Source: Plazaster borealis
Taxonomy: Eukaryota; Echinodermata; Asteroidea; Forcipulatida; Labidiasteridae
Direction of reading: 5' to 3'
NCBI GenBank assembly: GCA_021014325.1
Contig: CM037460.1
Location: 16,907,486-16,971,485 of the forward strand
Length of the DNA stretch: 64,000 nt
The notes beneath the pieces are model-generated. The model saw only the letters and a program-made list of their open reading frames with translations. It did not search any database and was not told the DNA's origin. Each line of letters starts with the position of its first letter. The stretch's first letter is position 1. The position numbers and the translations under genes were made by a program. Shown one piece after another: positions 24,662 through 36,278 of this stretch.

Positions 24662-25030
24662 TAAAGTCATCGTACACGTTTGGTAATTGGAAACTACTGT
24701 TTGTTTCAAACTTGTATAGATGTAGTTATATACCATAAAACTATTCTGTGAAAACTTCATTTCCAAAGGTGGTAGCGTTTTTGAGATATTGCCGAAAATC
24801 TGGAGCGGTTATGTCCACGCAGGAAGAATAATCTGCATTGGAATACACATCTCAGATTCAAATGTTTTGGGGATAAAAAGTGATATATTTTTCCATAACC
24901 GCAGTACTTCGAAGTGAAAACTTTCTAAAAATGCATTATACTATCCACTGTACTGTACTTCTTACCAAGTAATGTTTTTATTGCCATTAATTATCAGAGT
25001 CATTACCAAACGTGTACGATGCCTTTATAA
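24662..25030. mobile_element. TTAA element family A copy, diverged
   Basis: It has the same core (GTACACGTTTGGTAATTGGA at the left, TACCAAACGTGTACGATGCC at the right). The flanks read TATAA rather than TTAA and the central hairpin is shortened. Confidence 0.72.
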
Positions 25031-25240
25031 GATGATAAACTGTTTTTCCGTACTTTACACATTAGAAATTACTGGGGGTAGACTCTTGGTGGCGCGCTCC
25101 ATTGTGAATCCAAGAATGCCTGCAAAGTAGACTGAAGAAGACTTGTGAATCGAACGTCGTAGTAAATATTTAATGAGAAGAAAAGCAGACTCTTTATTAA
25201 AGAACGACAAAACTCTCATGAATACATGAGACACGATTAC

Positions 25241-25330
25241 ACCCTAAAAACTTCCGGGTGTGCAACCCGGATCCGGGTCCCGTGGGGCCCGAGCCATTTC
25301 TTCGTCAGGACCCGGAATCTTTGTCAAAAT
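25241..25330. repeat. GGGTCA-rich repeat fragment
   Basis: CACCCTAAAAACTTCCGGGT followed by CCCGGATCCGGGTCCCGTGG; related to the 32971 family. Confidence 0.5.
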
Positions 25331-25804
25331 GAGCAAGAAATGAATCAAACTGACCCATAATCCGAAAAACACCTAACCCAAACCCTATCGGTGAGGTATT
25401 TATTTTTGGGGTATAAAGCAAAAATTCAAAAGTGCTGACCTGCCAAAAATGAAAAGAAACCTGAAGTTTAGTTGTCCGAAAATATGTTTGATTGGTTGTC
25501 AAGAGGCTGAGAGACTTTAAAGCCTAAATGTATCAAGTCTCCTCAAAAGTTGAAACCCCGAACCCCCAGGTTGTGGTAATTTGTCATAATTACACAATTT
25601 ATCAGTTGCATGAACCCCAAAACGTTATTATTCAAAAGATTTTGAGGGCCTGCAAATTATGATAATCAGTTTGGCGTACGGATTTTGGCATATTTAGTGT
25701 GGTGCACCCTCTTGCACCACAATTACAGTTTCATCTTTTTGTAATTGCCTGTATGCAGTTTTCTTGCATCAATGACGAAATACATAAACATAATAATAAA
25801 ACAA

Positions 25805-26330
25805 AAATTTCAACTTCCGGTTTGGTTCGGAAGTCAAGGTCAAATGGGTTTACACTCTGTGTATCATATGTTAAGTTTTTGAAGGCAATTACGATGATTT
25901 AATGATTCTAAAAATCCAATGTTTGGTTAGGGAGTCATTATTTTTTCAAATAATAAACATCAACTTCCTGTTTTAACCGGAAGTCAAGTTAAATTGGGTC
26001 ACACTTTGTGTAGCATTTGTTGAGTCTTTGGACAAATGTTTGATGATTGATGTGTAGAGTAAAACAAAAACAAATGTATTGTTCAGGAGTTATCAATTTT
26101 TAAAATCTTAAAGTTCAACTTCCGGCTTGAATCGGAAATCAAAGTCAACTGAGGTCACACTTTGTATTATTTAAGTGTTTGAAGCCCTTTCTGATGACGT
26201 ATAGATGATGACAATCCAAAGTGTGGTTCAGGAGTTATGATTTGTTTCCAAATATTTAATTTCACCTTCCGGTTTCAACTGGAAGGCAAAGTCAAATGAG
26301 GTAACATTCTATGTATTTTTTCTTAAGTTG
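25805..26330. repeat. Four tandem units of about 150 bp (CAACTTCCGG motif)
   Basis: Each unit opens with CAACTTCCGGTTTG..CGGAAGTCAAGGTCAAA-type sequence and contains TCACACTTTGTGT. Starts are near 25811, 25968, 26111 and 26260. Similar units occur at 59.2 and 59.87-60.18 kb. Copies are strongly diverged. It lies between genes C and D. Confidence 0.7.
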
Positions 26331-26479
26331 TGATACTCTCCCAATGATGTAGACTGTAAAAATCCAATTTCATCAAACTTCTTGAACTTTATACTGGAAC
26401 TACAAATTGTCGAACGGACACCAAAATACGAGAGTGTGATTTGGCTGAACGACTAGGCTACGTCATGGCATATTAAAGG

Positions 26480-26633
26480 TTTGAACATTTATCAAAGGGA
26501 AACGAAGGCGGCGTTTGCTTTGCTTTACATAGACATATTTTCTGTATCCCAACAATATCAACAACTCTCCAGCTCTTTAAGTTTTTATGGTCAGTAAATA
26601 CCCAAGGAGTACCCTCCCTTTAATTGCCAGTAC
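26480..26633. mobile_element. TTAA element family B, partial copy
   Basis: Ends CCCAAGGAGTACCCTCCC plus TTAA, with the family segment ATATCAACAACTCTCCAGC. The left part is not alignable. It lies about 115 bp past the gene C stop. Confidence 0.45.
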
Positions 26634-26747
26634 TAGCAACAAAAACGAAGAAGATGACGAGGGGCACAAGAAAATCGTTATACAAATTCCATTCAAAGGC
26701 AACACTTGCTTAGAGTTAGAAGTCTGATTGTAAACAACTGCCCGAAA

Positions 26748-26900
26748 TTACTTACATCCGATTATTTCAAAATACATACAGCAGTTTTCGTTTCTATTCA
26801 TCTTGTTCCATGAAGTGGGTAGAATACGTATGTACCTCGCGTACAAAGCTTCGTCAAACGTGACCGTCGCAGGGTTAGTCCCGTCGCTATTGCCGGTGAA
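26748..26900 (-). CDS. Gene C, discoidin exon 3 with stop
   Basis: 153-bp terminal coding exon, phase 0 in. It reads FTGNSDGTNPATVTFDEALY, ARYIRILPTSWNKMNRN, ENCCMYFEIIGCK and TAA. This is the classic end of an F5/8 type C domain (NxD..T..F..ARYIRI.P..W....R.E..GC), with the final Cys present. GTAAGT overlaps the stop (TGTAAGTAA) and could in principle be a donor. The equivalent position in gene A is a plain stop, so termination is preferred. Confidence 0.87.
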   Translation of the reverse strand, partial: FTGNSDGTNPATVTFDEALYARYIRILPTSWNKMNRNENCCMYFEIIGCK

Positions 26901-27931
26901 CTGTTGAAAGAGTAATAGTTTAATGATAGTCGAATAATTTGTCTACATTATAATAACAACAATAATAACAATAATATAAATAATTCATTATGCGTCATCA
27001 ATCAATAGTTAACTATGTTGAGGCGCAAAAACTAATGTTTAAGGCTATAGCATTTGTACATGGCAATAAAAATAACATCAACATCGTTTCAGATTTTTGA
27101 AGAGTACTTTTCAGGAGGAGTCCGGCGTAACGGTTGACTATCTGTACATCAAGATAGTAAAAGAGGGCGCTATTGTAGGAGTTTCATTGGTACTATTCTT
27201 TTGAATGGACGTCACCGGTAATTGAATTATGATTTTTTATGAGATATCGCCTAACTCACAAGGCCGGACGGCCACTTCAGGGTGAGGGCTACACTTATAC
27301 TGTCACGAGGGACACGTTGCCACCTACTCCTGGGGCTGAAACAGGGTTACCCCCTTCACAGTCCATAAGGAAAGCAACAGCGTACGCAAAGTTGTTGCCC
27401 TTGGTTTCAACGAATTTTATTTTCAAATAAATCTGTTTATAGTAATCAAGTAAATTAAATAGGAGCAGTCGCAGAAGATTATTTTGGAGCATCTTACGAC
27501 CGTCTTGAGAGTGCATTTAGCATAAAAATGGCGTTAGATTTGTGTAAACTTCACGCCTGAGCTTTGGCCGCAGAGACCAGCGTTAGCTGATCGAAAGAGT
27601 TTATGATTATGTTACATTAAAGAGGTTAAAGGGACGCTGATCCCTGTCAAGAAAATTCATAGTGGCTAACCCGTCTATCTTGTTTCTTTAAGGGGCCAGT
27701 TAAGGGAGCGAATTTTTCTTTGTAAACTGTTGGGGTTTTTTGACCAAAAAAACCCCAATATCTTAGTACTATGTTTGTTTTATTCTTTGCAATAGACCTA
27801 AGTACTGATGACGTCTCGCTAAGTTTACATGACTGTGTGCTTGAGCCTTGAGTCTGTAGTCCAGATCTGACTCCTATAAGAAAGTGCACGTGTCAACAAA
27901 TCGTGACGTCATCAGTACATGGGTATATTAC

Positions 27932-28128
27932 CTGTTGAGGTATCCCATCTTGTGACGTCACATCACTCCAGGACTGACCATCATTATACGCAACTGCGTA
28001 AGTCTTGACGTAGTAGTGTGCACCAAAAACATATCCCTTTGTGGTGAGACCTGTGATTTTCACGTTGCCTTTGAAGTCAACTTGTATCCATGGAGTTGAG
28101 TCATTCCCGTTAGCACACCATGGATATC
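27932..28128 (-). CDS. Gene C, discoidin exon 2
   Basis: 197-bp exon, phase 1 in, phase 0 out: GYPWCANGNDSTPWIQVDF, KITGLTTKGYVFGAHYYVKT, AYNDGQSWSDVTSQDGIPQQ. It contains the WCA, PWIQVDF, ITGLxTxG, YVKTYxVAYxxDGxSW core of F5/8 type C domains. About 85 percent of residues match gene A by eye. Acceptor TGAACAG, donor GTAATA. Confidence 0.9.
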
Positions 28129-28572
28129 CTGTTCAGAATACATTTGTATAAAAAGGATTGCTCTTGCCAGATTTCACAATTAATATAAGTGAAACTTAAA
28201 CAAGTACACACAAAACGTACGCAGCCAAAACAGAACACTTGTAATAGGTAGTCCTACTTTGTCATTAAAATTCCCAAACTTTACAATGCATGTAAGAGTG
28301 GAATTGTGAAAAGGGTACCCAAATATTGAGTTGTTACACCACCAGTTCTTTTCAGGACCACCACCACCACAAGGCATGACATTACACGGTATCTTGTATA
28401 AGAACTATTCCAAATTTGAACGTAACGTAAAGTCATCATAAAGTTGAAATAAATCAACTCAAAATAAAATTCAGACGGAAGCTTATAGAACAAACAAAAA
28501 TACTGGCTAGATTGTTATGTTATTTCATCAAACTTCTTGAACTTTATGCAGAATCTTCTGGAAGGAACCTAC

Positions 28573-28695
28573 CAGAAACGTTAAGACGTGCTAAATTTGG
28601 CGGATAGGATTTCCATGATGATGAATGGTACGACGAAGATGTAATGCTGTCATCGGGGATGTCTCTATTCTCCATGCCAAGAGGTTTCTCCAAGT
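28573..28695 (-). CDS. Gene C, discoidin exon 1
   Basis: 123-bp phase 1-1 exon: NLEKPLGMENRDIPDDSITS, SSYHSSSWKSYPPNLARLNV. It starts the F5/8 type C fold (PLGMENxxIPDxxITSSS ... ARLNV) but lacks the leading Cys in the exon itself. A Cys ten residues upstream in the module exon (HTGCTGSDGTL) may take its place. Donor GTAGGT, acceptor CTCTACAG. Confidence 0.85.
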
Positions 28696-29187
28696 CTGTA
28701 GAGCAAACATGCGATACTCTAAATTTACAGGCCCGTTTCTTGTTGATTATTTTATTTATTTTTTTTACGTCATCTTTAATGAGGGTAAGCTCCGATCAGC
28801 GCCCAGCACTGCTTTCCATGGAGGCCCTCAGTACAAATACTGTATTATTAAAAAACATTATTACACCCTAAAAATTGTTTAAAAAGTAAGGCACCAAAAA
28901 AGCACATTCTTACAAAGAATTGGAGATGAATAGACACATATAAAAAAGAAATCTAAAGGAAGCAGGATATGTTAAACAAAATACTAAAATCATGAGATTA
29001 TGAATCGATAAAATGTCTGTAGATCACAGTCAGCAGTCAGCAATCAGTGAGACGTTTCCATTGAAGGGAGCTTGAATTTGTGTAAAAGTTAAGCAATTGG
29101 TGGGCCTTTTTCCGAATGTTAGCTGTATAAACCACAAGGCAAACTGACTGACCAAATTTTAAATAATTTGGGGTTGAATAAAAATAC

Positions 29188-29330
29188 ATTGCTAGAGCGC
29201 CGGCAAGTTAATCCGGAGGTCGCAGGTTCAATTTGTCTTTGTTCAATCCAAAACTGTTGGTTACCAAATACAAAGACTAGACCTGCGAGTTTATTTTGCT
29301 TAACATTAGCAGACGTTGAATTTTGCCTGT
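29188..29330 (+). repeat. tRNA-derived SINE candidate
   Basis: The segment TTGCTAGAGCGCCGG followed about 30 bases later by GGTCGCAGGTTCAATT resembles the A and B boxes of a polymerase III tRNA-type promoter. The expected CCA stem is absent and the tail is unclear, so it is a SINE-like relic, not a functional tRNA gene. Confidence 0.45.
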
Positions 29331-29354
29331 TGTTTGGATGGAATGGTCACTTAC

Positions 29355-29537
29355 TCAGGGTACCGTCTGATCCAGTGCATCCTGTGTGGGTACTTTTTCC
29401 CAAAGCACACCCAGTTTGAAGCTTTTGCATGGCTAATTTCACCCAGTTGTATTTGCTATAGGGTTGACCGGGATCCGGTTTGGGTACAGGACCGTAGTAA
29501 GCCGACATCTCACGGCTCTCAGCGACCCAGATACTTG
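29355..29537 (-). CDS. Gene C, REMSAYYG-module exon
   Basis: 183-bp phase 1-1 exon: SIWVAESREMSAYYGPVP, KPDPGQPYSKYNWVKLAMQ, KLQTGCALGKSTHTGCTG and a short Gly/Ser/Thr linker. It goes directly to the discoidin domain with no EGF exon between. Compared with A it has K for E in PEPDP, YN for YY, and a short linker. Acceptor TTTTATAG, donor GTAAGT. Domain identity is unknown; conservation of frame, phase and motif in three loci supports translation. Confidence 0.82.
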
Positions 29538-30170
29538 CTATAAAACGAAAACGGGAGACAGAACTGTTTAAAGGTAGGGTCAAAGACTGGTAAATACTCA
29601 ACAAATTAATGACCATACAAACGTACTTGGTGAGAAGCACTGCAGCTGTTGGTAGTATAATTTATTTTGACAAAGGATTCCCTTCGAAGTAATAATGGTT
29701 TGGATCATTGTTCAACCAAAAACATTTGAATCTATAAGAAACGATTTATGAACGAAGAATTATGTTGATTGGTGTCTGTTTGCGAATGCTGCAACCAGAG
29801 ATGCGGTTGGTCTGTGAAAATACCGTGACAGTTGTTGACTGTTTTCTCAGCAAGTCGACACTGTATTCAGCTTAAAGTTTCACATTACTTGTGACTTTTA
29901 TTGCATCTTTCTGAACAAAGTTGCCTATAAATCAGCATTACGTTGACAATCAATCTATGAACCTATACCTTAACATGAAACAGGTATAAATTTTGGCTGA
30001 AGTTTAGCTGAATGGAAAAAAATCCTCCTCGGGGAGGAAAGATGATCCGTCAATCCAATCCACGTTGCCCACTCAGCCAAGGATAAAGGTTATAGGCATA
30101 TCATGGTGCAAAAACTGCAATTAAGTTTGCCAATGATTGTGTCTGTTCATTTGTACTTTTAGTCACTTTA

Positions 30171-30372
30171 GAGTCCAGGTCCCGTGGGGCCTGACCCATT
30201 TCTGGGTCAATTATGACCCGAAATCTGTGTCAAAATGACCACGAAAATGGTCAAACTTACGTAGAATCCGAGTTAAAATCAAATTGGTTAACCATTTTCC
30301 GGGTCAGCCTGACCTGGAAATGGGTCAGGCCTCCTTGAACCCTTTGTCCGGGTAATTCTTGTAGAGTGAAAG
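30171..30372. repeat. GGGTCA-rich repeat copy
   Basis: GAGTCCAGGTCCCGTGGGGC, then TGACCC/GGGTCA pairs, ending GTCCGGGTAATTCTTGTAGAG. Inside the first gene C intron. Confidence 0.55.
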
Positions 30373-32231
30373 TCTTCCCTGTTGAGGTTTTTCTTGGTTC
30401 ATTGGTTGTTCTTTGATGTGAAGATGTCAAGGACAAACTTGTTTCTCCGGGAAGCATGATATTGCTGACAAGAGATTCTCTATATAACGCTTACGCCATA
30501 TAGGCTACTGTCCGTTTGTATTAGCGTGTAATTCATTTTTGTGGAGAACCCAATCACTTCCAAATGACCCAAAACCATACGATATGGACCCTACTCAATT
30601 CATCCAAATAAAAAAAAACAGGTCACTGCTTACAGCCATTGTACAAGTATACAGAAAAAGCCATCTGGAAACTATATGGTTCATTTCACCCAGTAGTGGC
30701 TATTGACTCCAAAGTCAAGTAACTGTTGTACAACTCCTATGGGGATTCTGGGAGAGCTGGTCATTGATGGGTTGGGTTTTTTGTGTGAAAAAGACCCCGG
30801 ATGGTAACAAGACATTTACCATGCTATTTGGCTAGTTGTAGATGGGAATTGTTGAATTTAAAAAAAAATGGCGGAGTACCGGTACTAATTATTTAATTGA
30901 AAACGGATAGTTGATCACAGTCCGATGGCATCATGCAGAGTTTTAAACATAGGTTCGATATTTGGCCGATTTGACTCGATATTGTTAGGATTTAAATTTT
31001 AAATGGCTACTTTTATAGATTTGATATTAGTTATAAGCTTTCATTTAAGTTATTGCACAAGTTAAAACTGAATTATTTTCGGGATCCCGACATTATTTCA
31101 CGTCCTATTAGCGCATGCACACAATATTTTGCATGTTAGATTAATTGTGTGCATTGTCCATGGCATCATATAAAAATCTGTAAGGGCTTATATGTTTTCA
31201 AAAGTCGGGCCTTGCATCTTTAACCACGCATCCATTATATAAAAAATCTGCGTTTCACCCGAGCTCCTGTCCCATAAATACGCATTATTATTCTGTCAGA
31301 CACTGTGACAATCCACAGAATACAAAATTGACTCCATACGCATTTGATGCTATAATAAATCAAACAAGTCACAGGCACGCGTAATATTGATTGTAAGTAG
31401 CTCCATTTTCATAATTAACAACAATAAGAAGAAGAACAACATCAACAACAACAAAACAACCCAACTCTGCGAACATAAACTTTTAGACTCCGAACTACTC
31501 GACTGTAACCTGGAGATACAAAACCACAAATGGAGTCTGTTTCTGTATGAAATTCAAATAACTACATTATTTTAATGACTTTTGGGGGTCTGTTTTACTC
31601 TCATTCCCCGCCCCCCCCCCCAAATGGTGACGGTGTAACAGAACACCCAAACAAAAGCAACACTGTAAAATCCAAAAGTTCCAAAATGTTAATACTAGAT
31701 TCCCCTTATAAAAAATGATGACACACCATAGGCATACGCAGCTAATATCCCTGCAAATAACTGATGGGAAAGCGTTTGCTTACATGGTATTGCTGACGTG
31801 TCTATAATAAATACTCACCGCAGCCAAAATGAAACTGTGTAAACCAAACAAAATAAATGCAATTTGGCTTGATCGCTGCCAGTAGGGAATACTCCCTTTA
31901 TACGCAATATTGCTCAGCATTTTCATGCACCTTCAAACAGCTTTGACTGGAATTGGCGCTCTATTAATAACATTATCATAATTCGTAAACAAAATTGTGA
32001 GTTATCAAGTAACTATTGTCGTCTTTTTCGCACGATATTCCCAAAACGTAAACATTAAAATTGACAGGTAATTCATTTTCAGCAAAAGATAACTTATTCT
32101 TTCCTTGAGTTTTGCTTCAATAATTCGGTTGTGTAAACAACCTCGGATGAATCGAAGTGTTTTTCCACTAAAATAATGTCATTATGCTACCACTCGAATA
32201 AATCATAACCGCTATGGCAAGCAAATTTACC

Positions 32232-32613
32232 TTATGAGGTATTATACAGGATTGGTAAGGATAAAAAACATCATTTTTTGTTTAATTTTAGTATGTAACG
32301 CTTACTGATTATGTGGTTCATACTAGAACAAATTGTTTTTCTGTAAAATGCTTCCCTCTGAAATGAAGTTATATTCGATAATACTTTATTTGTAACCTAA
32401 AAAAACGCAACAGCCGCTTTTTTTGTTACAACCAAAATTAAGGACAATGTGTTTACATGCTGAAAATTGTGCATGGTCTTTCACTATTTTCTCCCGACTC
32501 GCACAACGGATTAAGCCCAAATGTTCACAGGTTTGTTACTTCATCACACAAAAGACGAACACTGTCAGCAACTATTTTGTCAGCTCTACCAATTCTGTAT
32601 AATCTTTAATTCT
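32232..32613. mobile_element. Inverted-repeat element family C copy
   Basis: Left AGGTATTATACAGGATTGGT, right ACCAATTCTGTATAATCTTTAA. It contains CTGATTATGTGGTTCATACTAG, cited here as CTGATTATGTGG then TTCATACTAG. Other copies lie at about 7724-8110, 53700-54010 and 62684-63384, with a fragment at 47951-48000. Confidence 0.7.
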
Positions 32614-32970
32614 ATTCAAACCTAAATCTTTTGATGGGTCTCATGATGATATCCAAAGCAATTAAGAAAATTAATGATCAACGGCTTAGTTATTGCCATG
32701 ATATTTACGAACAATTACTAGGCCTACATAATTTCCCAAGATTCAGGTTTTTCAAACATTTTGTAAATCATTTGGAAATACAACCATTTTTTTAATTGCA
32801 CAATCAGAGTACTATATCCTCTTTATGGTTGACCTTTTTTTCCACTTTACTGTATCCCTATTAAATGTGCGGGGAAGGTTTAAGAAAAGCGGGGGTCTTA
32901 ACATATTTATTTGCGGGGTTTTTAAATATTTATTTTTACTTACATATAGACAACTTGCCTGTACACGCTC

Positions 32971-33375
32971 TAAAAACTCCCGGGTCAGAATTGACCCGAA
33001 TTCGGGTCATGTGGGACCTGGGGCCGATTTCACAAAGATCTAAGACTGATCGTAACTGCAAATCAATCGTAGTTGCTTAGTAAAGTGTGATGTCACAATA
33101 CAAATCACTATGGTGATACTGAAAATTTGTCTTGCGATGAATTTTATTGCTTTGTGAAATCGGCTCCTGAGCCATTTCTGGGTTAGTATGACCCGGAAAC
33201 TGTGTCGAAATGACCTAGAAATGGGTCAAAATTACGCAGAATCCGCGGGTTAATTCCACTTTTTAACAACTTTCCGGGTAGGCTGACTCGAAAATGGGTC
33301 AAGACTCGAAAATGGGTCAGGCCACCTGGGACCCGAAATCTGGGTCAGTTCTGACCCTGTTTTGTTTAATAGAGT
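32971..33375. repeat. GGGTCA-rich inverted-repeat element
   Basis: It begins CTCTAAAAACTCCCGGGTCA, ends TCTGACCC...TTTAATAGAGTG, and carries many GGGTCA/TGACCC half-sites between. Related pieces lie at 25241-25330, 30171-30372 and 34312-34420. It is interrupted by the element at 33020-33167. Confidence 0.6.
33020..33167. mobile_element. 148-bp inverted-repeat element nested in GGGTCA repeat
   Basis: The left end GGGGCCGATTTCACAAAG and the right end CTTTGTGAAATCGGCTCC are inverted copies. It interrupts the surrounding repeat (32971-33375). Confidence 0.7.
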
Positions 33376-34311
33376 GTACGTCATAAAAATCATGTACAGA
33401 GTTTTGGAGAGGCGTGACAGGAAAGGATGATAGTCTGTTGGCTGTCGAGGACCCCACAGCACACCCCTCCATACACCTTTGGTTGGTCCTTCTAGGAAGT
33501 CTTCAACATCAAAATAATTCAGGTATATATAACAATGTTGCTATGCTTATTTAGAAACTCTCTGGGCCATTGTTTTTCTTCACAGAGTGCAAAAGAGCTT
33601 TTCATGTATATTAATTTACACAATAGCAACTCCAATATACCAGTGACACTTGAAGATGAAAATACATGTACAGATTTAAAAGGATCGCTGCCGCAGCTTT
33701 CACCTGGGAGTTGTACCCGGTACACTTTTGGAAACTTTACCATAGTTACATTGTCCTTCGGTGGGACATTAAAAGCGATAGGTCCCGTGTACTAGTATTG
33801 GTAGTGCACGTAAAATAATCCAGAACACTAGAAGAGTAGGGTTTAACCCCGGTGTTTCTGGTTCACCTTATAGCAAGCACCCTTGATTAAAGGTTTCCTC
33901 GGGCTTGTGAGCTACAGTGATTTTAGTTCACTTAAGAGGTATCCTTGGTTTCATTACCAGAAATATATCATAATAATTTCTTTAGACAAGTGTTTTGTTT
34001 ATGATTATGAGCCATGGGTTTCATTGGCAATTAAATTGAACAATTACTTTCAGTTATTCCAAGACGAATTGATTTCCATTGAAACAAAAGAGGCAAATTG
34101 TGGCAACATGTAAAATGTTAAAAACACACTGTTGATTTGCAGTCATATAGCAGCAACTCACTGTTGTCTGCGCGTTTTAATGTTTTTTTTAGAGCATTAA
34201 TGTGTTGTGTAGAACCCCATCGATGCTTCGGCTATCCAACTCAGGGTCTTATAGATTGCTTTAAAATAAAATTTGAATTGTTCGGTGTTCTTATCCGCTC
34301 GGCCACTTTAA

Positions 34312-34420
34312 CCCATTTCTGAGTCATTTTGACACAGATTCCGGGTCACACTGACCCAGAAATGGGTCAGGCCCCTAGGACCCGGAACCGGGTAAATTCT
34401 GACCGGGAGTTTTTAGAGTG
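34312..34420. repeat. GGGTCA-rich repeat, half copy
   Basis: CCCATTTCTGAGTCATTTTG to GGGAGTTTTTAGAGTGCAG. It is the right end of the 32971 family. The AGTTTTTAGAGTGCAG terminus recurs at 54138 in the B upstream region. Confidence 0.6.
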
Positions 34421-34522
34421 CAGAACGTATCGGTTGTCGGAACATAGGGGTGCAGGAACATAGAGCCGTCACCGTTTTTGTTCTTTAGCAACTGGACGGA
34501 CTAGAAAAAAAATCAAACTTAC

Positions 34523-34589
34523 CGAAAAGGACGAGTGATGGCAGAATCAGGAGACCCAACACTTGAATCATACGGTGATGGGTGATCAT
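34523..34589 (-). CDS. Gene C, signal-peptide exon 1
   Basis: 67-bp first coding exon: MITHHRMIQVLGLLILPSLV then LF, ending phase 1 at GTAAGTTTG. The first Met is chosen because ATGATCACC is conserved in all leader exons; a second in-frame Met (MIQVLG) could also serve. The exon is nearly identical to the gene B leader at 54.3 kb (SSLV there, PSLV here). It splices in phase to 29537 across a roughly 5 kb intron full of repeats. Confidence 0.75.
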
Positions 34590-34763
34590 GATATCAGATG
34601 ATTAGAATCTATTCAACCTGAATCACTGAGATCAATTTTAATTAAAGATCACAAAACTCGTTCCGTACATCACGTCCCTTGATGTCGATTGTAATGCTGC
34701 TTCGTGTTGACGCTGAAAACCACAGGGGCTTCTGACGTATACAGACGCCTCTCCTGGAGAATG

Positions 34764-34771
34764 TCACGTAA
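34764..34771 (-). promoter_or_regulatory. Mutated CACGTG box upstream of gene C
   Basis: TCACGTAA replaces the TCACGTGA found at this position in B, D and E, about 175 bp from the ATG. A 1.28 kb inverted-repeat element begins only 50 bp further upstream (34821). The gene C promoter has therefore lost the palindromic box and been cut off from older upstream DNA. Confidence 0.4.
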
Positions 34772-34820
34772 TTGCCACATACACAACCCAATCTCATCAC
34801 TGTGATGGTTTACTACGGTA

Positions 34821-36104
34821 GCTCATATTCGCCAATTCCTAGAGAACTCTTGGTTTTTTTTTACAGCGATATATCGCCGTACTTTTGCGTTATATCGCCG
34901 TATTATTGCGTTATATCGCCGTACTATTGCGTTTATCGCCGTACTATTATATTATATCGCCGTACTATTGCGTTATATCGCCGTATTTTATTGCGTTATA
35001 TCACCGTATTTTTATTGCGATAGCCTATATCGCCATTCCATAGTACCAGGGGTGGATCCGGGATTTTTTTAAACGGAGGGCACAACGGCGCACCCAGGAT
35101 TTTGTATTAGGGAGGGGGGCTAACAATATAAACCTTGTGGGGTCCTGGGGCCGGCCCTGGTGGTTCCAGGGGCGAAGCCCCGCTGCCTGGGGTCGAGGGG
35201 GCGAAACCCCCTGAAGCTCTGAGCCTTTGGCGTTTCGAGGGGTGAAAAATCAAGCCTCCGTGTGCCCCAACACAGAAATATACACACTTTTAAGCACTTC
35301 TGATCCATATCACTCTTCTAATATTACTAAAAGAAAATTTGCATTCGGTTTCATGCGTATTCATTAAAAACATAGTGATTAAAATCTGGCGTTTCTCAAA
35401 TTCAAGCTTATTGTAGTCTTTACACTTGAATGCCGGAATGACATGAAATATTTTTTTATCCCGGACAAATTAATCGGCACGTCAGGTTTCAAATGCTTTG
35501 AATTATGTTATTGTTGTAAATCTAAAGTGACATATTACGAAAGATTCATTTTGGCAGAAAGATGTGGATGGCATTATAGTATGAAAAAGAAATCCATCCT
35601 GCCGCTGGCAAATTTTAAAACAGGCAGGTATTAAAAATAATAAAATAAAAAATTAACCGGGGGCACGTGCCCACTGCCCCCCCCCCGGATCTGCGCCTGA
35701 GTAGGCCTACGGCGCAAAAACACAAGGCACGCCGTCCGAGGGAATCCAACATTTCTTCCCAGGTGAGTTGGGACCTTTTTTTTAATTACTTATTATTTAA
35801 TTATTCGTTAATATGTTTTGGTAATTCGAGCAGTCCCATATTATAAAAACTAGCGAAATATTTAATAGACACACACGCATTACAATACGGCGATATGACG
35901 CAATAAAATACAGCGATATGTCGCAATACATATTCGCTCATTTCTGGAGTAAGCCATTTTTTTTACGGCGATATATCGCAATAGTACGGCGATATAACGC
36001 AATAGTACGGCGATAATCGCAATAGTACGGCGTTGTTTTGCCGTACTACGGCAATACAACGCCGTAAAAAAATGTGCTTACTCCAGAAATTAGCGAATAT
36101 GAGC
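34821..36104. mobile_element. 1.28 kb element with inverted tandem-array ends
   Basis: The ends are GCTCATATTCGCCAATTCCT and, reversed, GCTCATATTCGCTAATTTCT. Each end continues into tandem repeats of a roughly 21-bp unit (TATATCGCCGTACTATTGCG), at 34866-35035 and, inverted, 35885-36065. The centre has no recognisable gene. It sits directly upstream of the gene C promoter. Confidence 0.6.
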
Positions 36105-36220
36105 AACCGTACGATGGCGATCGATAAACATTAGGATGACGTCACCTTTTCTGCCGCGGTCACGCAGAGTAAAATAGACCGGAAGTGGCAGGTCAGTTGC
36201 GTTCCAACGATGGTTTTACC

Positions 36221-36278
36221 ATGGAGAAAGATATTCTATTTTCTTCCTCCATTGTTTTACTGTGCCTCGCAGCGGGTG
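36221..36278 (+). CDS. Candidate signal-peptide exon, plus strand
   Basis: ACCATGG start context followed by MEKDILFSSSIVLLCLAAG and a GTAGGT donor in phase 1. This has the layout of a secretory leader exon. It lies about 120 bp beyond an inverted-repeat element. No downstream exon could be joined in phase: a protein-like stretch at 37039-37223 is the nearest candidate. Could be chance. Confidence 0.3.

Larger units (their letters stand above)
22940..26740. other. Intergenic DNA between genes C and D
   Basis: Repeats at 23131, 23468, 24662, 25241, 25805 and 26480 as listed. At 23600-23760 there is GGGAACAAA/TTGAGGGAA-rich sequence like the core at 63060-63250. No gene seen. Confidence 0.5.
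29540..34520. other. Gene C first intron
   Basis: Contains the GGGTCA-rich repeats, a family C element and a poly-C tract near 31610. No exon recognised. Confidence 0.5.

Noticed and set aside
33535..33795. 86-codon plus-strand frame with several Cys
   Set aside because: No leader, splice match or domain; it lies in intron sequence of gene C.
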